Origin: a virus
Reading direction: 5' to 3' (one strand)
DNA length: 39,279 bases
IMG/VR virus record: IMGVR_UViG_3300032278_000035
Span: 1 to 39,279 of that record
Shown here one piece after another: positions 10,133-17,648 of this stretch. The notes beneath the pieces are model-generated. The model ran no database searches. It had not been told where the DNA came from and worked only from the letters and a program-made list of their open reading frames with translations. The translations under genes were made by a program, and so were the position numbers. Position 1 is the stretch's first letter, and each line of letters starts with the position of its first letter.

Positions 10133-10210
10133 ATGATCGAGTGGAGAGAACTGCTTTACGGTATGCTATTTATATTCTTCTTTTTAATTATAGTCTTTGC
10201 AGCTTTCTAA
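10133..10210 (+). CDS. 25-residue membrane microprotein
   Basis: A strong ribosome site, GGGAGGTG, lies about 6 bases before ATG 10133. The peptide is MIEWRELLYGMLFIFFFLII followed by VFAAF: a short charged head and one transmembrane helix. The next gene starts immediately after the stop. The near-consensus ribosome site makes it a believable gene in spite of its size. Function unknown; a small holin-like or antiholin-like role is conceivable but not shown. Confidence 0.6.
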   Translation: MIEWRELLYGMLFIFFFLIIVFAAF

Positions 10211-10318
10211 ATGAAGCAGTTCTTAAAGCTTCTTGTGTGTGCTATTGTTGGTCATAACTTAAAGACCGATACTAGGTTGTGCAAAAGATGCCTCAGGGTT
10301 GTGTACTCTATCCGTTAA
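10211..10318 (+). CDS. 35-residue putative zinc-binding microprotein
   Basis: ATG follows the stop of the 25-residue gene with no gap. The peptide is MKQFLKLLVCAIVGHNLKTD followed by TRLCKRCLRVVYSIR. Cys10, His15, Cys24 and Cys27 form a C-x4-H-x8-C-x2-C pattern like that of short CxxxxGH...CxxC zinc knuckles seen in small phage proteins. Its 3' end overlaps the 3' end of the convergent membrane-protein gene by 11 bases. Function unknown. Confidence 0.5.
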   Translation: MKQFLKLLVCAIVGHNLKTDTRLCKRCLRVVYSIR

Positions 10319-10553
10319 CTTTCACTAAGTAAGCCACTATTCCGTTAATAAATATACACAGAGATACACTGTTTATAACAATGAGTGCCCTGTCATTCCA
10401 CACAATAGACACATAGGTCCACCCTGTTATCCCTACAACATGAAACATAAGGTTGTAGGGGTACAGATTTTGGCTAGTGAGGATCATACCGAACATTAGT
10501 ATAACAGTTGCTGTCCATTTAATTTTCCACGTTAAGTCCTTTTCTTTATTCAC
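10308..10553 (-). CDS. Small membrane protein, 81 aa
   Basis: GTG start at 10553, overlapping the 3' end of nrdJ by 8 bases. Three hydrophobic segments are visible: WTATVILMFGMILTSQNLYP, LMFHVVGITGWTYVSIVW and ALIVINSVSLCIFINGIVAY. Their spacing resembles a family of small three-helix proteins common in marine phages and bacteria (possibly DUF6552, from memory). It is the last gene of the leftward unit. Function unknown. Confidence 0.6.
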   Translation of the reverse strand: MNKEKDLTWKIKWTATVILMFGMILTSQNLYPYNLMFHVVGITGWTYVSIVWNDRALIVINSVSLCIFINGIVAYLVKVNG

Positions 10554-12246
10554 AGGACTTCTGTCCAGTTTGAGGATCTATAAAACATGCTTCTGAGCCT
10601 TCTTCTATTTCTTCTGTTTTAACTTCATTCAGGATACCGTAGCGTTTCCCTGCTGCTCTGAATGTAGTTATCCCTTTACACCCTAATTTCCAAGCATCGT
10701 AGTACAGCTTCTTGAAGTCATCGTACTGAACGTTGTCTCCTACATTACAGGTCTTTGATACTGAGCTGTCTATGTACTGAGACACCATCGCCAAGACGCT
10801 TAGGTGGTCCTCTGCGCTTATGTCATTGGCGGTCCTGCCCTTGACACCCTTCCTGAAGGCATAGTCCTCCACACGCTGTATCTGGTGTCCGTCGAACCCC
10901 TGTATGGTACGATCATAAAACAAACTATAGGGAGGTTCCACCCCGGAACTCACGTTGTCTGCCGTCAGGCTTATGGTTCCTGTGGGTGCTATGGAAGTCA
11001 GGTGAGAGTTACGGATACCGTTCTTCTTGATCTTACGTTTTACCCATGAAGAAAGGGTAGCGTAAAACTTCCCTTTAGTGTAGTGGTGTTCGTCGTAAAA
11101 AGGGAACGATCCCTTCTCTGCCGCCAAGTCTGCACTGGTAGCATAACAGTGGTCCCTCAGGACCGTCAGGATCTCTTTGGAGAACTCCATAAACTCTTCG
11201 GACGCATAGGGCTTACCACACATTTCAGCGGCGTTAGCTAGTCCGGTAACTCCCAGACCTATCCTCCGTTTGTTCTTCGCTTCCTGCTTCTGTTCCGGTA
11301 GAGGATATATTGTTCGATCTATAACATTGTCCATAGCCCTCACTACGGTAGCAATGTCCCCGGTAAACAAACCAAAGTCAAACTTCCCGGCCCCTACGTA
11401 CCTCGTTAAGTTAAAACTCCCCAGTAAACAGGCACCATAAGGAGGGAGTGGCTGCTCGCCACAGGGGTTCGTAGCGTCTATTGTTTCGCAGTAGTACAAA
11501 TTGTTCATCCTGTTTATTGTGTCTATGAACAACACTCCGGGTTCAGCCCAGTCCCATGTGCTTCTCATTATCATGTCCCACAGGGCTACCGGATCAACCT
11601 CATCGTAAATCTCCCCACCAAACTTTAGAGGGAATGGTTTCTTTTCCTCAAGGCACTTCATAAACTCATCAGTCACACCAACGGAAATATTAAAACCAGT
11701 AAGAGAAGTACCATTGTTTTTAGAGGTAATAAACTGTTCGATGTCTGGATGGTCTACCCGGAGAACACCCATCTGTGCCCCTCTACGGTGCCCACTAGAG
11801 GCTATTGTCTGACAAACGGCATCATATATCTGCATAAAGCTTACTGCTCCAGACGCTTTAGAGTCTAAAGAAGTGATCCTGTTTCCTCTGGGTCTGAGCT
11901 TACTGAAGTCGTACCCTATACCCCCACCTCTACGCATGGTTTCTGCGGCCTCTGTAGCTCTCCCCATGATAGAAGCCATGCTGTCCTCTACTGTACCACT
12001 CACGAAACAATTAAAGGCTGTAGTCTGCCTAGCAGCACCCATAGCGTTCTGAACTCTCCCAGCAGGGAGGAAGCGGAGGTGTCTCAACGCATCCTTGAAC
12101 GCTTCAAAGTGGTGTGGAGAGTCTTTTAAAGAACCAGCTATCCTGACTACCTTACCGTAGAAGTCCTCCCCGGTTTGCCTGTACTTCATTGCGTCGATCT
12201 CTTCTGAAACAGGAACAACCATTCCGTAGTTTACTTCAGTGTCCAT
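10546..12246 (-). CDS. nrdJ: Class II (adenosylcobalamin-dependent) ribonucleotide reductase
   Basis: This enzyme reduces ribonucleotides to deoxyribonucleotides for phage DNA synthesis. The active-site string NPCGEQPLPPYGACLLGSFN is visible: Asn260, thiyl-radical Cys262 and Glu264, with Cys80 and Cys273 as the likely redox pair. ASSGHRRGAQMGVL (149-162) and APTGTISL (420-427) are also typical of the class II alpha subunit. At 566 residues it is compact, with no N-terminal ATP-cone. The C-terminal cysteines are Cys554 and Cys565, wider apart than the usual CxxC that reloads the active site. No nrdB-like radical subunit gene is present, as expected for class II, so activity depends on host or imported B12. 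Confidence 0.95.
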   Translation of the reverse strand: MDTEVNYGMVVPVSEEIDAMKYRQTGEDFYGKVVRIAGSLKDSPHHFEAFKDALRHLRFLPAGRVQNAMGAARQTTAFNCFVSGTVEDSMASIMGRATEAAETMRRGGGIGYDFSKLRPRGNRITSLDSKASGAVSFMQIYDAVCQTIASSGHRRGAQMGVLRVDHPDIEQFITSKNNGTSLTGFNISVGVTDEFMKCLEEKKPFPLKFGGEIYDEVDPVALWDMIMRSTWDWAEPGVLFIDTINRMNNLYYCETIDATNPCGEQPLPPYGACLLGSFNLTRYVGAGKFDFGLFTGDIATVVRAMDNVIDRTIYPLPEQKQEAKNKRRIGLGVTGLANAAEMCGKPYASEEFMEFSKEILTVLRDHCYATSADLAAEKGSFPFYDEHHYTKGKFYATLSSWVKRKIKKNGIRNSHLTSIAPTGTISLTADNVSSGVEPPYSLFYDRTIQGFDGHQIQRVEDYAFRKGVKGRTANDISAEDHLSVLAMVSQYIDSSVSKTCNVGDNVQYDDFKKLYYDAWKLGCKGITTFRAAGKRYGILNEVKTEEIEEGSEACFIDPQTGQKSCE

Positions 12247-12251
12247 ATTTA

Positions 12252-12683
12252 TTACCCTTTCTTTTTTTTATAGTACAGGTGACTGCCTATCTTGATTGTA
12301 AAAGTTTTAGTAGTCCTCCACTCTGGACTGACGTAGTGTGCGTGATAGTGTGTAGCTCCCCCGGTAACGTCCTCAAGCAAACCACTGACAACCAAACGGG
12401 CTATCTGTTGTGACCACTTCCAAGCTTTCTTGTCCCTTGGTTTGTCACTCTTGCCGTCACAAAACCAACTGAACTGGCACTGGTTTTTAATTGGGTGCCC
12501 CTCCCAAATTTTAGATTGTTTAACAACTTCACATATGGTGTTAGGGTACTCAGGAGACTTGACTCTGTTCATCACCACAAGAGCAGGAGCGGCCATAGCA
12601 ATAAAACCGTAGTCTTTATCTTCGCTTCTAGCTTCCCAGAATATATTTAAAGCAAGGCAAATAAGAGCCGCTTTACTTATCAT
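12252..12683 (-). CDS. Cell wall hydrolase, SleB/CwlJ-like (Hydrolase_2), 143 aa
   Basis: The protein is the whole of a SleB-type domain: NIFWEARSE with candidate catalytic Glu18, then ALVVMNRVKSPEYPNTICEV, QCQFSWFCDG and TGGATHYHA. These match the peptidoglycan amidase/transglycosylase family first known from spore germination and frequent in marine phages. There is no separate signal peptide, so it would act at lysis or after membrane damage. It sits among early replication genes, not beside the holin. Its start overlaps the DUF3310 gene by 11 bases. Confidence 0.85.
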   Translation of the reverse strand: MISKAALICLALNIFWEARSEDKDYGFIAMAAPALVVMNRVKSPEYPNTICEVVKQSKIWEGHPIKNQCQFSWFCDGKSDKPRDKKAWKWSQQIARLVVSGLLEDVTGGATHYHAHYVSPEWRTTKTFTIKIGSHLYYKKKKG

Positions 12684-12894
12684 AGTACAACTTTTTAGCT
12701 AACTGAGCGTAGTGTATAACCTTGTCTAAATCGGAAACTTGCCCTTTGCACTGGTGTCTGGTTATGTACTTAATTATATTACCTTCACACCAGCCTAGTT
12801 TATTCTTGTGGATGTATTCCGAAGGACCGATCTCCAACTCTTTATAATGAGTACCACCAACTTGGTCTTCAAAGGGGTTATCCATATTGTCCAT
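12673..12894 (-). CDS. DUF3310 family protein, 73 aa
   Basis: The sequence follows the DUF3310 pattern closely: QVGGTHYKELEIGPSEYIHK, then LGWCEGNIIKYITRHQCKG, then DLDKVIHYAQLAKKLY. This domain is widespread in phages and often annotated as a nucleotide-kinase-like protein. Its biochemical role is not settled. Its position beside nrdJ and the nucleases suggests nucleotide metabolism. A second ATG three codons downstream is a possible alternative start. Confidence 0.85.
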   Translation of the reverse strand: MDNMDNPFEDQVGGTHYKELEIGPSEYIHKNKLGWCEGNIIKYITRHQCKGQVSDLDKVIHYAQLAKKLYYDK

Positions 12895-12900
12895 GAACTC

Positions 12901-13146
12901 CTAATTTATTGGGGTTACGTTGTCGCCTCTTGGTATGTTTAGTTTGGCGTACCTAACGTCACAACTGTCAATCAAAAGCCTAGCTGCCTGAACTAGAAAC
13001 TCACGTTGTTGTACGTCTGCATTTTTCATGTCCCAGATGATCCTACGTGCTTCCTCCATCCGGGCAACTAATATATCTGGCACCATAAACATCATCCCAT
13101 CATTGTTGTTATCATCGCCGCCTTCGCCTTCGTTGTCTTCACTCAT
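12901..13146 (-). CDS. Hypothetical acidic protein, 81 aa
   Basis: The N-terminus is strongly acidic (MSEDNEGEGGDDNNNDG), followed by a helical region (VARMEEARRIIWDMKNADVQ). I recognise no family. Its start overlaps the end of the upstream gene by 8 bases, so it belongs to the same leftward unit. Confidence 0.6.
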   Translation of the reverse strand: MSEDNEGEGGDDNNNDGMMFMVPDILVARMEEARRIIWDMKNADVQQREFLVQAARLLIDSCDVRYAKLNIPRGDNVTPIN

Positions 13147-13336
13147 CAGGATCTCCTTCTTGTTCTATTTCCAAATCAACATCGAATATTTCCCTGAGTA
13201 CGTCTGTTTTCTGTTCAACTAAATCTGAAAATCTTTCCAATATGTCCTCAGAAGTTATCTCCAGAACCTCACATAAATAAGGTGGGTCAGTTAGATCTGC
13301 TACTCGTTGGAGAAACTGTTCAAGACTTAAAGGCAT
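13139..13336 (-). CDS. Hypothetical acidic protein, 65 aa
   Basis: A small, acidic, probably helical protein (LEQFLQRVADLTDPPYLCEV, and VLREIFDVDLEIEQEGDPDE at the C-terminus). It overlaps the endonuclease I gene by 17 bases at its start and the next gene by 8 at its end. No family recognised. Confidence 0.6.
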   Translation of the reverse strand: MPLSLEQFLQRVADLTDPPYLCEVLEITSEDILERFSDLVEQKTDVLREIFDVDLEIEQEGDPDE

Positions 13337-13682
13337 TTTTAATGTCCCATAAAGTGTACCATTTTAAACCTTCCTTGTCACACCATTCCGACATGGTCAT
13401 CTTAGCCCCCTTCCTAATTTTTTTGTCAGGGTTATAAAGAAGAAAAACTAATTGTTGAGAAAATTTTAAACAGTCCCTTACGGCCTTGTACTTTTGTGTG
13501 TCACCAACCCTGAAGAACCCTTTGGCTTCCACAAATACCTCTACGTTACCTCGCTTGCCTATAAAGTCAGGGATGTACTTACGGTGTACCGTGTAGGGGA
13601 CTTTGTGTGTTTCGTAGGTACAAAGCCCCTTCAGGACTAATGCCGCATCCTGCTCAAACTTACTCCGGTACTTATTTTTCAA
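13320..13682 (-). CDS. T7 endonuclease I-like Holliday junction resolvase, 120 aa
   Basis: The PD-(D/E)XK core matches T7 gp3: Glu10 in SKFEQDAALVL, KVPYTVHRKYIPDF with Asp39, then VEVFVEAKG with Glu52 and Lys54. The tail MTMSEWCDKEGLKWYTLWDI resembles the T7 SYGEFCEKHGIKF region. The enzyme cuts branched DNA, resolving recombination and replication junctions before packaging. It overlaps neighbouring small genes at both ends. Confidence 0.88.
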   Translation of the reverse strand: MKNKYRSKFEQDAALVLKGLCTYETHKVPYTVHRKYIPDFIGKRGNVEVFVEAKGFFRVGDTQKYKAVRDCLKFSQQLVFLLYNPDKKIRKGAKMTMSEWCDKEGLKWYTLWDIKNAFKS

Positions 13683-13866
13683 CTGACTTAGCAGACTTTT
13701 TAACAGTAGAAGGTTTAACTTCTCTGGTCATCGCCTGTGTCATCGCTCCGGTCTGGGATATAAAAGGGTTCCCATGAAGTGACCATCCTTCATTAAGCAA
13801 CTTCGTTACAATTTCTTCAAACCTGTCGTGTCGTGGTGTGTTGACTACTTTAAATTCTATAGACAT
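13672..13866 (-). CDS. DUF1737-like protein, 64 aa
   Basis: The first 50 residues follow the DUF1737 pattern: FKVVNTPRHDRFEEIVTKLL, then NEGWSLHGNP and a final MTQAM strand. The C-terminal tail is Lys/Ser-rich. Such proteins are short and of unknown role. It starts 22 bases after the preceding stop and overlaps the endonuclease I gene by 11. Confidence 0.7.
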   Translation of the reverse strand: MSIEFKVVNTPRHDRFEEIVTKLLNEGWSLHGNPFISQTGAMTQAMTREVKPSTVKKSAKSVEK

Positions 13867-13888
13867 AGTGTTGTACCCCTTCCTTTTT

Positions 13889-14134
13889 TTAGTGACCTAG
13901 TTTCGTGTTAAGTTCTACGGCTTCGTCGTAAGTAAGACAGCGAAATTCCTTAATGGACTTCACTACCCCCTTCTTCATAGAAGCTCTAGCAGCCGCTTCT
14001 ATGGATTGATAGTTATTTCCTATGGTTTCCAAACATACTTCTTGGTTAGCGTAGGACTGTGACCACTGTATCCACCCCTCCGCTGGTGTTCTGGAAGTCA
14101 CAACGAGTAAGGAAATAAAAAATACCTTTAACAT
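13889..14134 (-). CDS. Putative exported protein, 81 aa
   Basis: The N-terminus MLKVFFISLLVVTSRTPAEG looks like a signal peptide with cleavage near Ala/Glu 18-20. The rest is soluble, with Cys34 and Cys67 that could form a disulfide outside the cytoplasm. It overlaps the upstream gene by 7 bases. Role unknown; an early exported protein could act at the envelope, for example in exclusion of other phages, but that is speculation. Confidence 0.6.
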   Translation of the reverse strand: MLKVFFISLLVVTSRTPAEGWIQWSQSYANQEVCLETIGNNYQSIEAAARASMKKGVVKSIKEFRCLTYDEAVELNTKLGH

Positions 14135-14316
14135 GATTTGTCCCCTTGTTTATAATTTTTCTGTAGCTGTCCGTAAGTCATAATCCCCAACATATAAAGT
14201 TCGTCCCACGTTGGTTGTTGTTTATCGGACAATACGTGACACGCTATAAGTGCCTGTTTCATACACTCTAAAGTCCAGTAGGGGAGAAGTCTAGCGTGAG
14301 ATACCCGATCACTCAT
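14128..14316 (-). CDS. Hypothetical protein, 62 aa
   Basis: A short protein with sequence SHARLLPYWTLECMKQALIA and a helical C-terminal half. It overlaps both neighbours by 4 to 7 bases, so it is part of the leftward operon. No family recognised. Confidence 0.55.
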   Translation of the reverse strand: MSDRVSHARLLPYWTLECMKQALIACHVLSDKQQPTWDELYMLGIMTYGQLQKNYKQGDKSC

Positions 14317-14534
14317 AACTTTCTAACTTCCTCCCTGATTTCCCCTACCTTTGACTTTAGTTCCTCCAATATGTACTCAGCCGTCTTGATCTGAGAAACA
14401 ATCTCTTTAAACATCTCGTTGACGGTCTGCCTTTTCCCAGTGACGTACTCAGTATTAATGTCTACAAACTTGTCACTGGCTTCGTACATCTTCACCATCT
14501 TATCGTACTCTTTCTTGCTGTACGGAGGCGACAT
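14313..14534 (-). CDS. Hypothetical coiled-coil protein, 73 aa
   Basis: The C-terminal half (MFKEIVSQIKTAEYILEELK, then SKVGEIREEVRKL) has regular hydrophobic spacing typical of a coiled coil. The N-terminus is Lys/Tyr-rich. It shares bases with both neighbours. No function can be assigned. Confidence 0.55.
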   Translation of the reverse strand: MSPPYSKKEYDKMVKMYEASDKFVDINTEYVTGKRQTVNEMFKEIVSQIKTAEYILEELKSKVGEIREEVRKL

Positions 14535-14725
14535 TAGTAACGAGTACCCTTAGCTATATCGGCAGCTATCCATTTGGCTACCATGCCAGCTAACTTCGGC
14601 TTGATAAACTTGGGATCAACCAGATAACTAATCATACCACCTTGAAAAGAAGTCTGTGGTACTCTAGAGAGATGCGGTACGGAAGCCAGATTTATTTCTG
14701 TGTCCTCTACAAAACTTTTTCTCAT
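14534..14725 (-). CDS. Hypothetical protein, 63 aa
   Basis: A GGAG ribosome site lies about 9 bases before the ATG at 14725. The product has no motif I know (SRVPQTSFQGGMISYLVDPK, then a helical end). It is directly downstream of the exonuclease gene. Confidence 0.6.
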   Translation of the reverse strand: MRKSFVEDTEINLASVPHLSRVPQTSFQGGMISYLVDPKFIKPKLAGMVAKWIAADIAKGTRY

Positions 14726-14741
14726 AAAATTATACTCCGGT

Positions 14742-15623
14742 TTATAGGTTGAGGTTAAGTTCCTGAACGTTAGGTCTTTTGTTTACTTCGGTTAAGAATT
14801 TTGGCCCACTTGAATAAAGGAAAGCTCTTAATGTTGGGTAACAATGTTTTTTGTACTGACAATAAGAACACATAGTAGACAGTTTTACATTTCCAGATCG
14901 CCCATCTGGTACTGGGTATGAACATGGAGAAGGTACGTCTTCCTGATCTACGGACTTTTTTACGTGTGTAATACGCTCCTCTATGTCACCTGAGTAGTGC
15001 TTGTACATAGGGTGTTTAGTGTCGTCCAGATCGTACTGGAGGACTGCTAGGTGTCCGTTCTGCTTGTCCATAGCCAGCCATGCAAACTTCCTGTCACCTT
15101 CCGCATGAGCATACGCCTTCAACTGATCCACATAACCGAAGTCGTCGTCAGCGGCAAGCGTACCGTCCTTAAACTTTTTAATTCCATAGGAGGTGGTGCT
15201 TTTAACGTCAACCACAGTGCCGTCGATCTTGCAGTCCATGTGCCCCTTGACACCACAGACTGTAACTTGTTTCTGCTCGTCCGTGACCTCATGCCCGGAC
15301 AGACGCACCAGCATCAAAAGAAACTCTTCTATAAGATGACCGTACATGAACTTGATTAAGGTGTGGGGCTGTATCTTTTCCCCTGTATAATTATGGGCAC
15401 TGTACCACTGTTGCCGATCCGGTTTACCGATAGCGGAGAGACGAAGATTACGACCATTGTAACCTTTATGGGGTAAGAACTCTTTCTTCATCATGCTTTT
15501 CATAGCTTCCCCGAACTTCTCTATCTCTGCTTCCGGGTCAACGTCTTTAGGAGTGTTCTTGTCCTTCATAAATTTATAGATGTCGTCAACTAAAGTGTCT
15601 ATTGTTTTACTATCTGTGGCCAT
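14742..15623 (-). CDS. PD-(D/E)XK exonuclease, RecB/Cas4-like, 293 aa
   Basis: The nuclease core shows GHMD (Asp130), VVDVKST (Asp139, Lys141) and QLKAYA (Gln167), the order found in RecB/Cas4 nucleases. Cys252, Cys255 and Cys261, perhaps with Cys234, form a C-terminal cluster like the iron-sulfur site of Cas4/AddB-type enzymes. In this class of podovirus it probably replaces T7 gp6 exonuclease in recombination and host DNA breakdown. It has a good ribosome site (AGGAGGT), overlaps the gene before it by 14 bases and lies downstream of the polymerase. Exact polarity cannot be told from sequence. Confidence 0.8.
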   Translation of the reverse strand: MATDSKTIDTLVDDIYKFMKDKNTPKDVDPEAEIEKFGEAMKSMMKKEFLPHKGYNGRNLRLSAIGKPDRQQWYSAHNYTGEKIQPHTLIKFMYGHLIEEFLLMLVRLSGHEVTDEQKQVTVCGVKGHMDCKIDGTVVDVKSTTSYGIKKFKDGTLAADDDFGYVDQLKAYAHAEGDRKFAWLAMDKQNGHLAVLQYDLDDTKHPMYKHYSGDIEERITHVKKSVDQEDVPSPCSYPVPDGRSGNVKLSTMCSYCQYKKHCYPTLRAFLYSSGPKFLTEVNKRPNVQELNLNL

Positions 15624-15921
15624 AAGTCTCTACCTCCTCACCCATTCTTACTACACATCCCATAGGTCCATCATCACAACAAGGATAACTGAAACAACCA
15701 ATATGAGGATCAAGATCACATAACTTAAGTATTTCCTCTAAGGTTTCGTCTTCAAAGTCATACCAATGTTGTTCTGAACCTAACCAACACCATCTATCTT
15801 TAGTGGGCGCAATCCTTAATGTATCGTCCACTATAAAATTAGAATGATCCCATTTAAAAGGGTATCCTGTCCTTTTAAGTTGTTTTGCTCTAATCTCTTT
15901 TGTTAATGTGTTTCTGCCCAT
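15610..15921 (-). CDS. Hypothetical protein between polymerase and exonuclease, 103 aa
   Basis: A basic N-terminus (TLTKEIRAKQLKRTGYPFKW) is followed by an acidic middle and a Cys-containing end (CFSYPCCDDGPMGCVVRMGE). The clustered cysteines could bind a metal, but the spacing does not match a family I know. It overlaps the polymerase end by 19 bases and the exonuclease start by 14, so it is probably made together with them. Confidence 0.6.
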   Translation of the reverse strand: MGRNTLTKEIRAKQLKRTGYPFKWDHSNFIVDDTLRIAPTKDRWCWLGSEQHWYDFEDETLEEILKLCDLDPHIGCFSYPCCDDGPMGCVVRMGEEVETYGHR

Positions 15922-17648
15922 GTATCACCTATTTTAAATTCACCGTCCAAAGGACAATTCAAGTTAAACTTTACACCAGAGGCTTTAATACACTCCACTG
16001 CTAACCAACCGAACTTATCTGCCTGTGTGTCCTTAACTTCGACCTGAAACTCATCGTGTATATTCCCTACAAATTTAAAGTCTATATTATATATCTTAGC
16101 ATACTTATTCAACAAGGTCAAAGCCTTCTTCATTACGATTGCCCCAGCAGACTGAAGAAGAGTATTTAAGGCAGCGTGATCAGACCTGATAATTAACTTT
16201 CTTCCGTCGAGTCCGGTGAGGTATCCTTTGCCACAGGAGCGGCCAACTCTTTGTCGTAGATCTCTAAGAGAAGGTGTATTGTGGAGAAATAACTCTTTAA
16301 GTTTTGCCCCATCTCTTCTATTGCCCCCAATAATGTTTCCGATTTTTGCATCTCCTGCGCCGTAGAGGAAAGCGTAGATGAAAGTCTTAGCATCGTCTCT
16401 TGTTGTGATGCCTGTAGCTTTCTGATTAACTGTATGGATGTCTCCATTGATGATCTCATTGGTGTACTCCTTATCATTCATATAGTGTGCTAACATTCTC
16501 AGTTCCAGACCGGAAGCGTCTACCCCTACCAGTTTGTAACCCTTCGGTACAGTCCAGCAACTTCGACATTCATCTCCATAAGGAGAGTAGCTGGCCGGGA
16601 CTTGTGCCACATTAGGATTACTATGTGTCATCCGACCAGTTACCGCTCCTATGGGATTAACCTGACCATGAACCCTACCGTCTTCGGACTTGTCCACTTC
16701 AATAATCCATGAGTTAACCTGAGCCATTCTCTTTGTAAGCATAAGGTACTCTGCAATCAGGGAAGCTTCGGGTATCCCTTTAACTTTACTCAGAACTGCT
16801 TCGTCTACAATGATGTTACCTTTGTCTGTGTAAGTCTTGGGTTTCCATCCGAAGAACTGTAGGTGTCTGGCTATCTGTTGCCTAGATCCCAAGTTAAACT
16901 CAGGCCAATCTATACGGCTGAAATCACCCCATACATCAACCCAGTTATCACCAAGAAACTTAAGACCCACGTTGCTAAGTCTACCGTCCTTATTGAACTT
17001 AGGCGTGACTTCTTTAACGCCCACAGGTAACGCTTTAAACCTCTTGTGTACCTCATCTTCAACCTCCATCTTCTGTTGTTTAAGTTTCGCCAATAGATCA
17101 AAACATTTACGCTGATCCAGCAACCATCCGTTTTGTGTCTGCTCAGTGATGGCCGTCTGAACCTCATGCTCAAGATCTACACTTGTCTCCCCGAATTTCT
17201 TTAACTTCAAATTCAACACATCGAAAACCTTATGCGTTAAATCTAAGTCATTCTCACAGTAAGCAGCCATTTCCGGTGATGGGCCTGACCAATCATTAAA
17301 GTCCCCCTTCGGAAAACCTAACCGCTCACCCCATGACTTAAGGGAGTGTCCCTTTTCCAACTGTGGATTATACAACCGGGACATAACCAAGGTATCTACA
17401 ATCTTGTGATTATCAAAAGAGATGCCTAGGAATTTCTTTAAAACAGGGGTATCGAAGTCAATAATATTGTGACCCAGTAAAGTATCATATCCATTTATAA
17501 ACTCCTGTAGTTCATTATTACCAGAGTGGAGGAAAGGAGGTAGGAATACCCTTTTCTTTAGAGTCGTTAAGTCCTTTGTCCCCACCATCCACACTTCCGT
17601 CACCGGAAAATCTGTGGTTTCGATATCTACTATAAGCTTCTTTGTCAT
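15903..17648 (-). CDS. Family A (T7-type) replicative DNA polymerase with 3'-5' exonuclease, 581 aa
   Basis: Exonuclease motifs: DIET (Asp8, Glu10), LGHNIIDFD (Asp66) and YCEND (Tyr130, Asp134). Polymerase motifs: A, VDASGLELR with Asp377; B, RDDAKTFIYAFLYG with Lys421 and Tyr425; C, NIHDEF with Asp532. Tyr425 aligns with E. coli Pol I Phe762 and T7 Tyr526, the form tied to lytic phages. T7 polymerase has 704 residues, so this one is about 120 shorter. I see no obvious thioredoxin-binding insertion in the thumb, so the processivity factor may differ. The start is preceded by AGAGGTG about 11 bases upstream, inside the end of the HNH gene, with which it overlaps by 131 bases. Confidence 0.95.
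   Translation of the reverse strand: MTKKLIVDIETTDFPVTEVWMVGTKDLTTLKKRVFLPPFLHSGNNELQEFINGYDTLLGHNIIDFDTPVLKKFLGISFDNHKIVDTLVMSRLYNPQLEKGHSLKSWGERLGFPKGDFNDWSGPSPEMAAYCENDLDLTHKVFDVLNLKLKKFGETSVDLEHEVQTAITEQTQNGWLLDQRKCFDLLAKLKQQKMEVEDEVHKRFKALPVGVKEVTPKFNKDGRLSNVGLKFLGDNWVDVWGDFSRIDWPEFNLGSRQQIARHLQFFGWKPKTYTDKGNIIVDEAVLSKVKGIPEASLIAEYLMLTKRMAQVNSWIIEVDKSEDGRVHGQVNPIGAVTGRMTHSNPNVAQVPASYSPYGDECRSCWTVPKGYKLVGVDASGLELRMLAHYMNDKEYTNEIINGDIHTVNQKATGITTRDDAKTFIYAFLYGAGDAKIGNIIGGNRRDGAKLKELFLHNTPSLRDLRQRVGRSCGKGYLTGLDGRKLIIRSDHAALNTLLQSAGAIVMKKALTLLNKYAKIYNIDFKFVGNIHDEFQVEVKDTQADKFGWLAVECIKASGVKFNLNCPLDGEFKIGDTWAETH

Noticed and set aside
16193-16477. 94-codon minus-strand frame inside the polymerase gene
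   Set aside because: Overlaps conserved polymerase motifs in another frame and has no independent signals.
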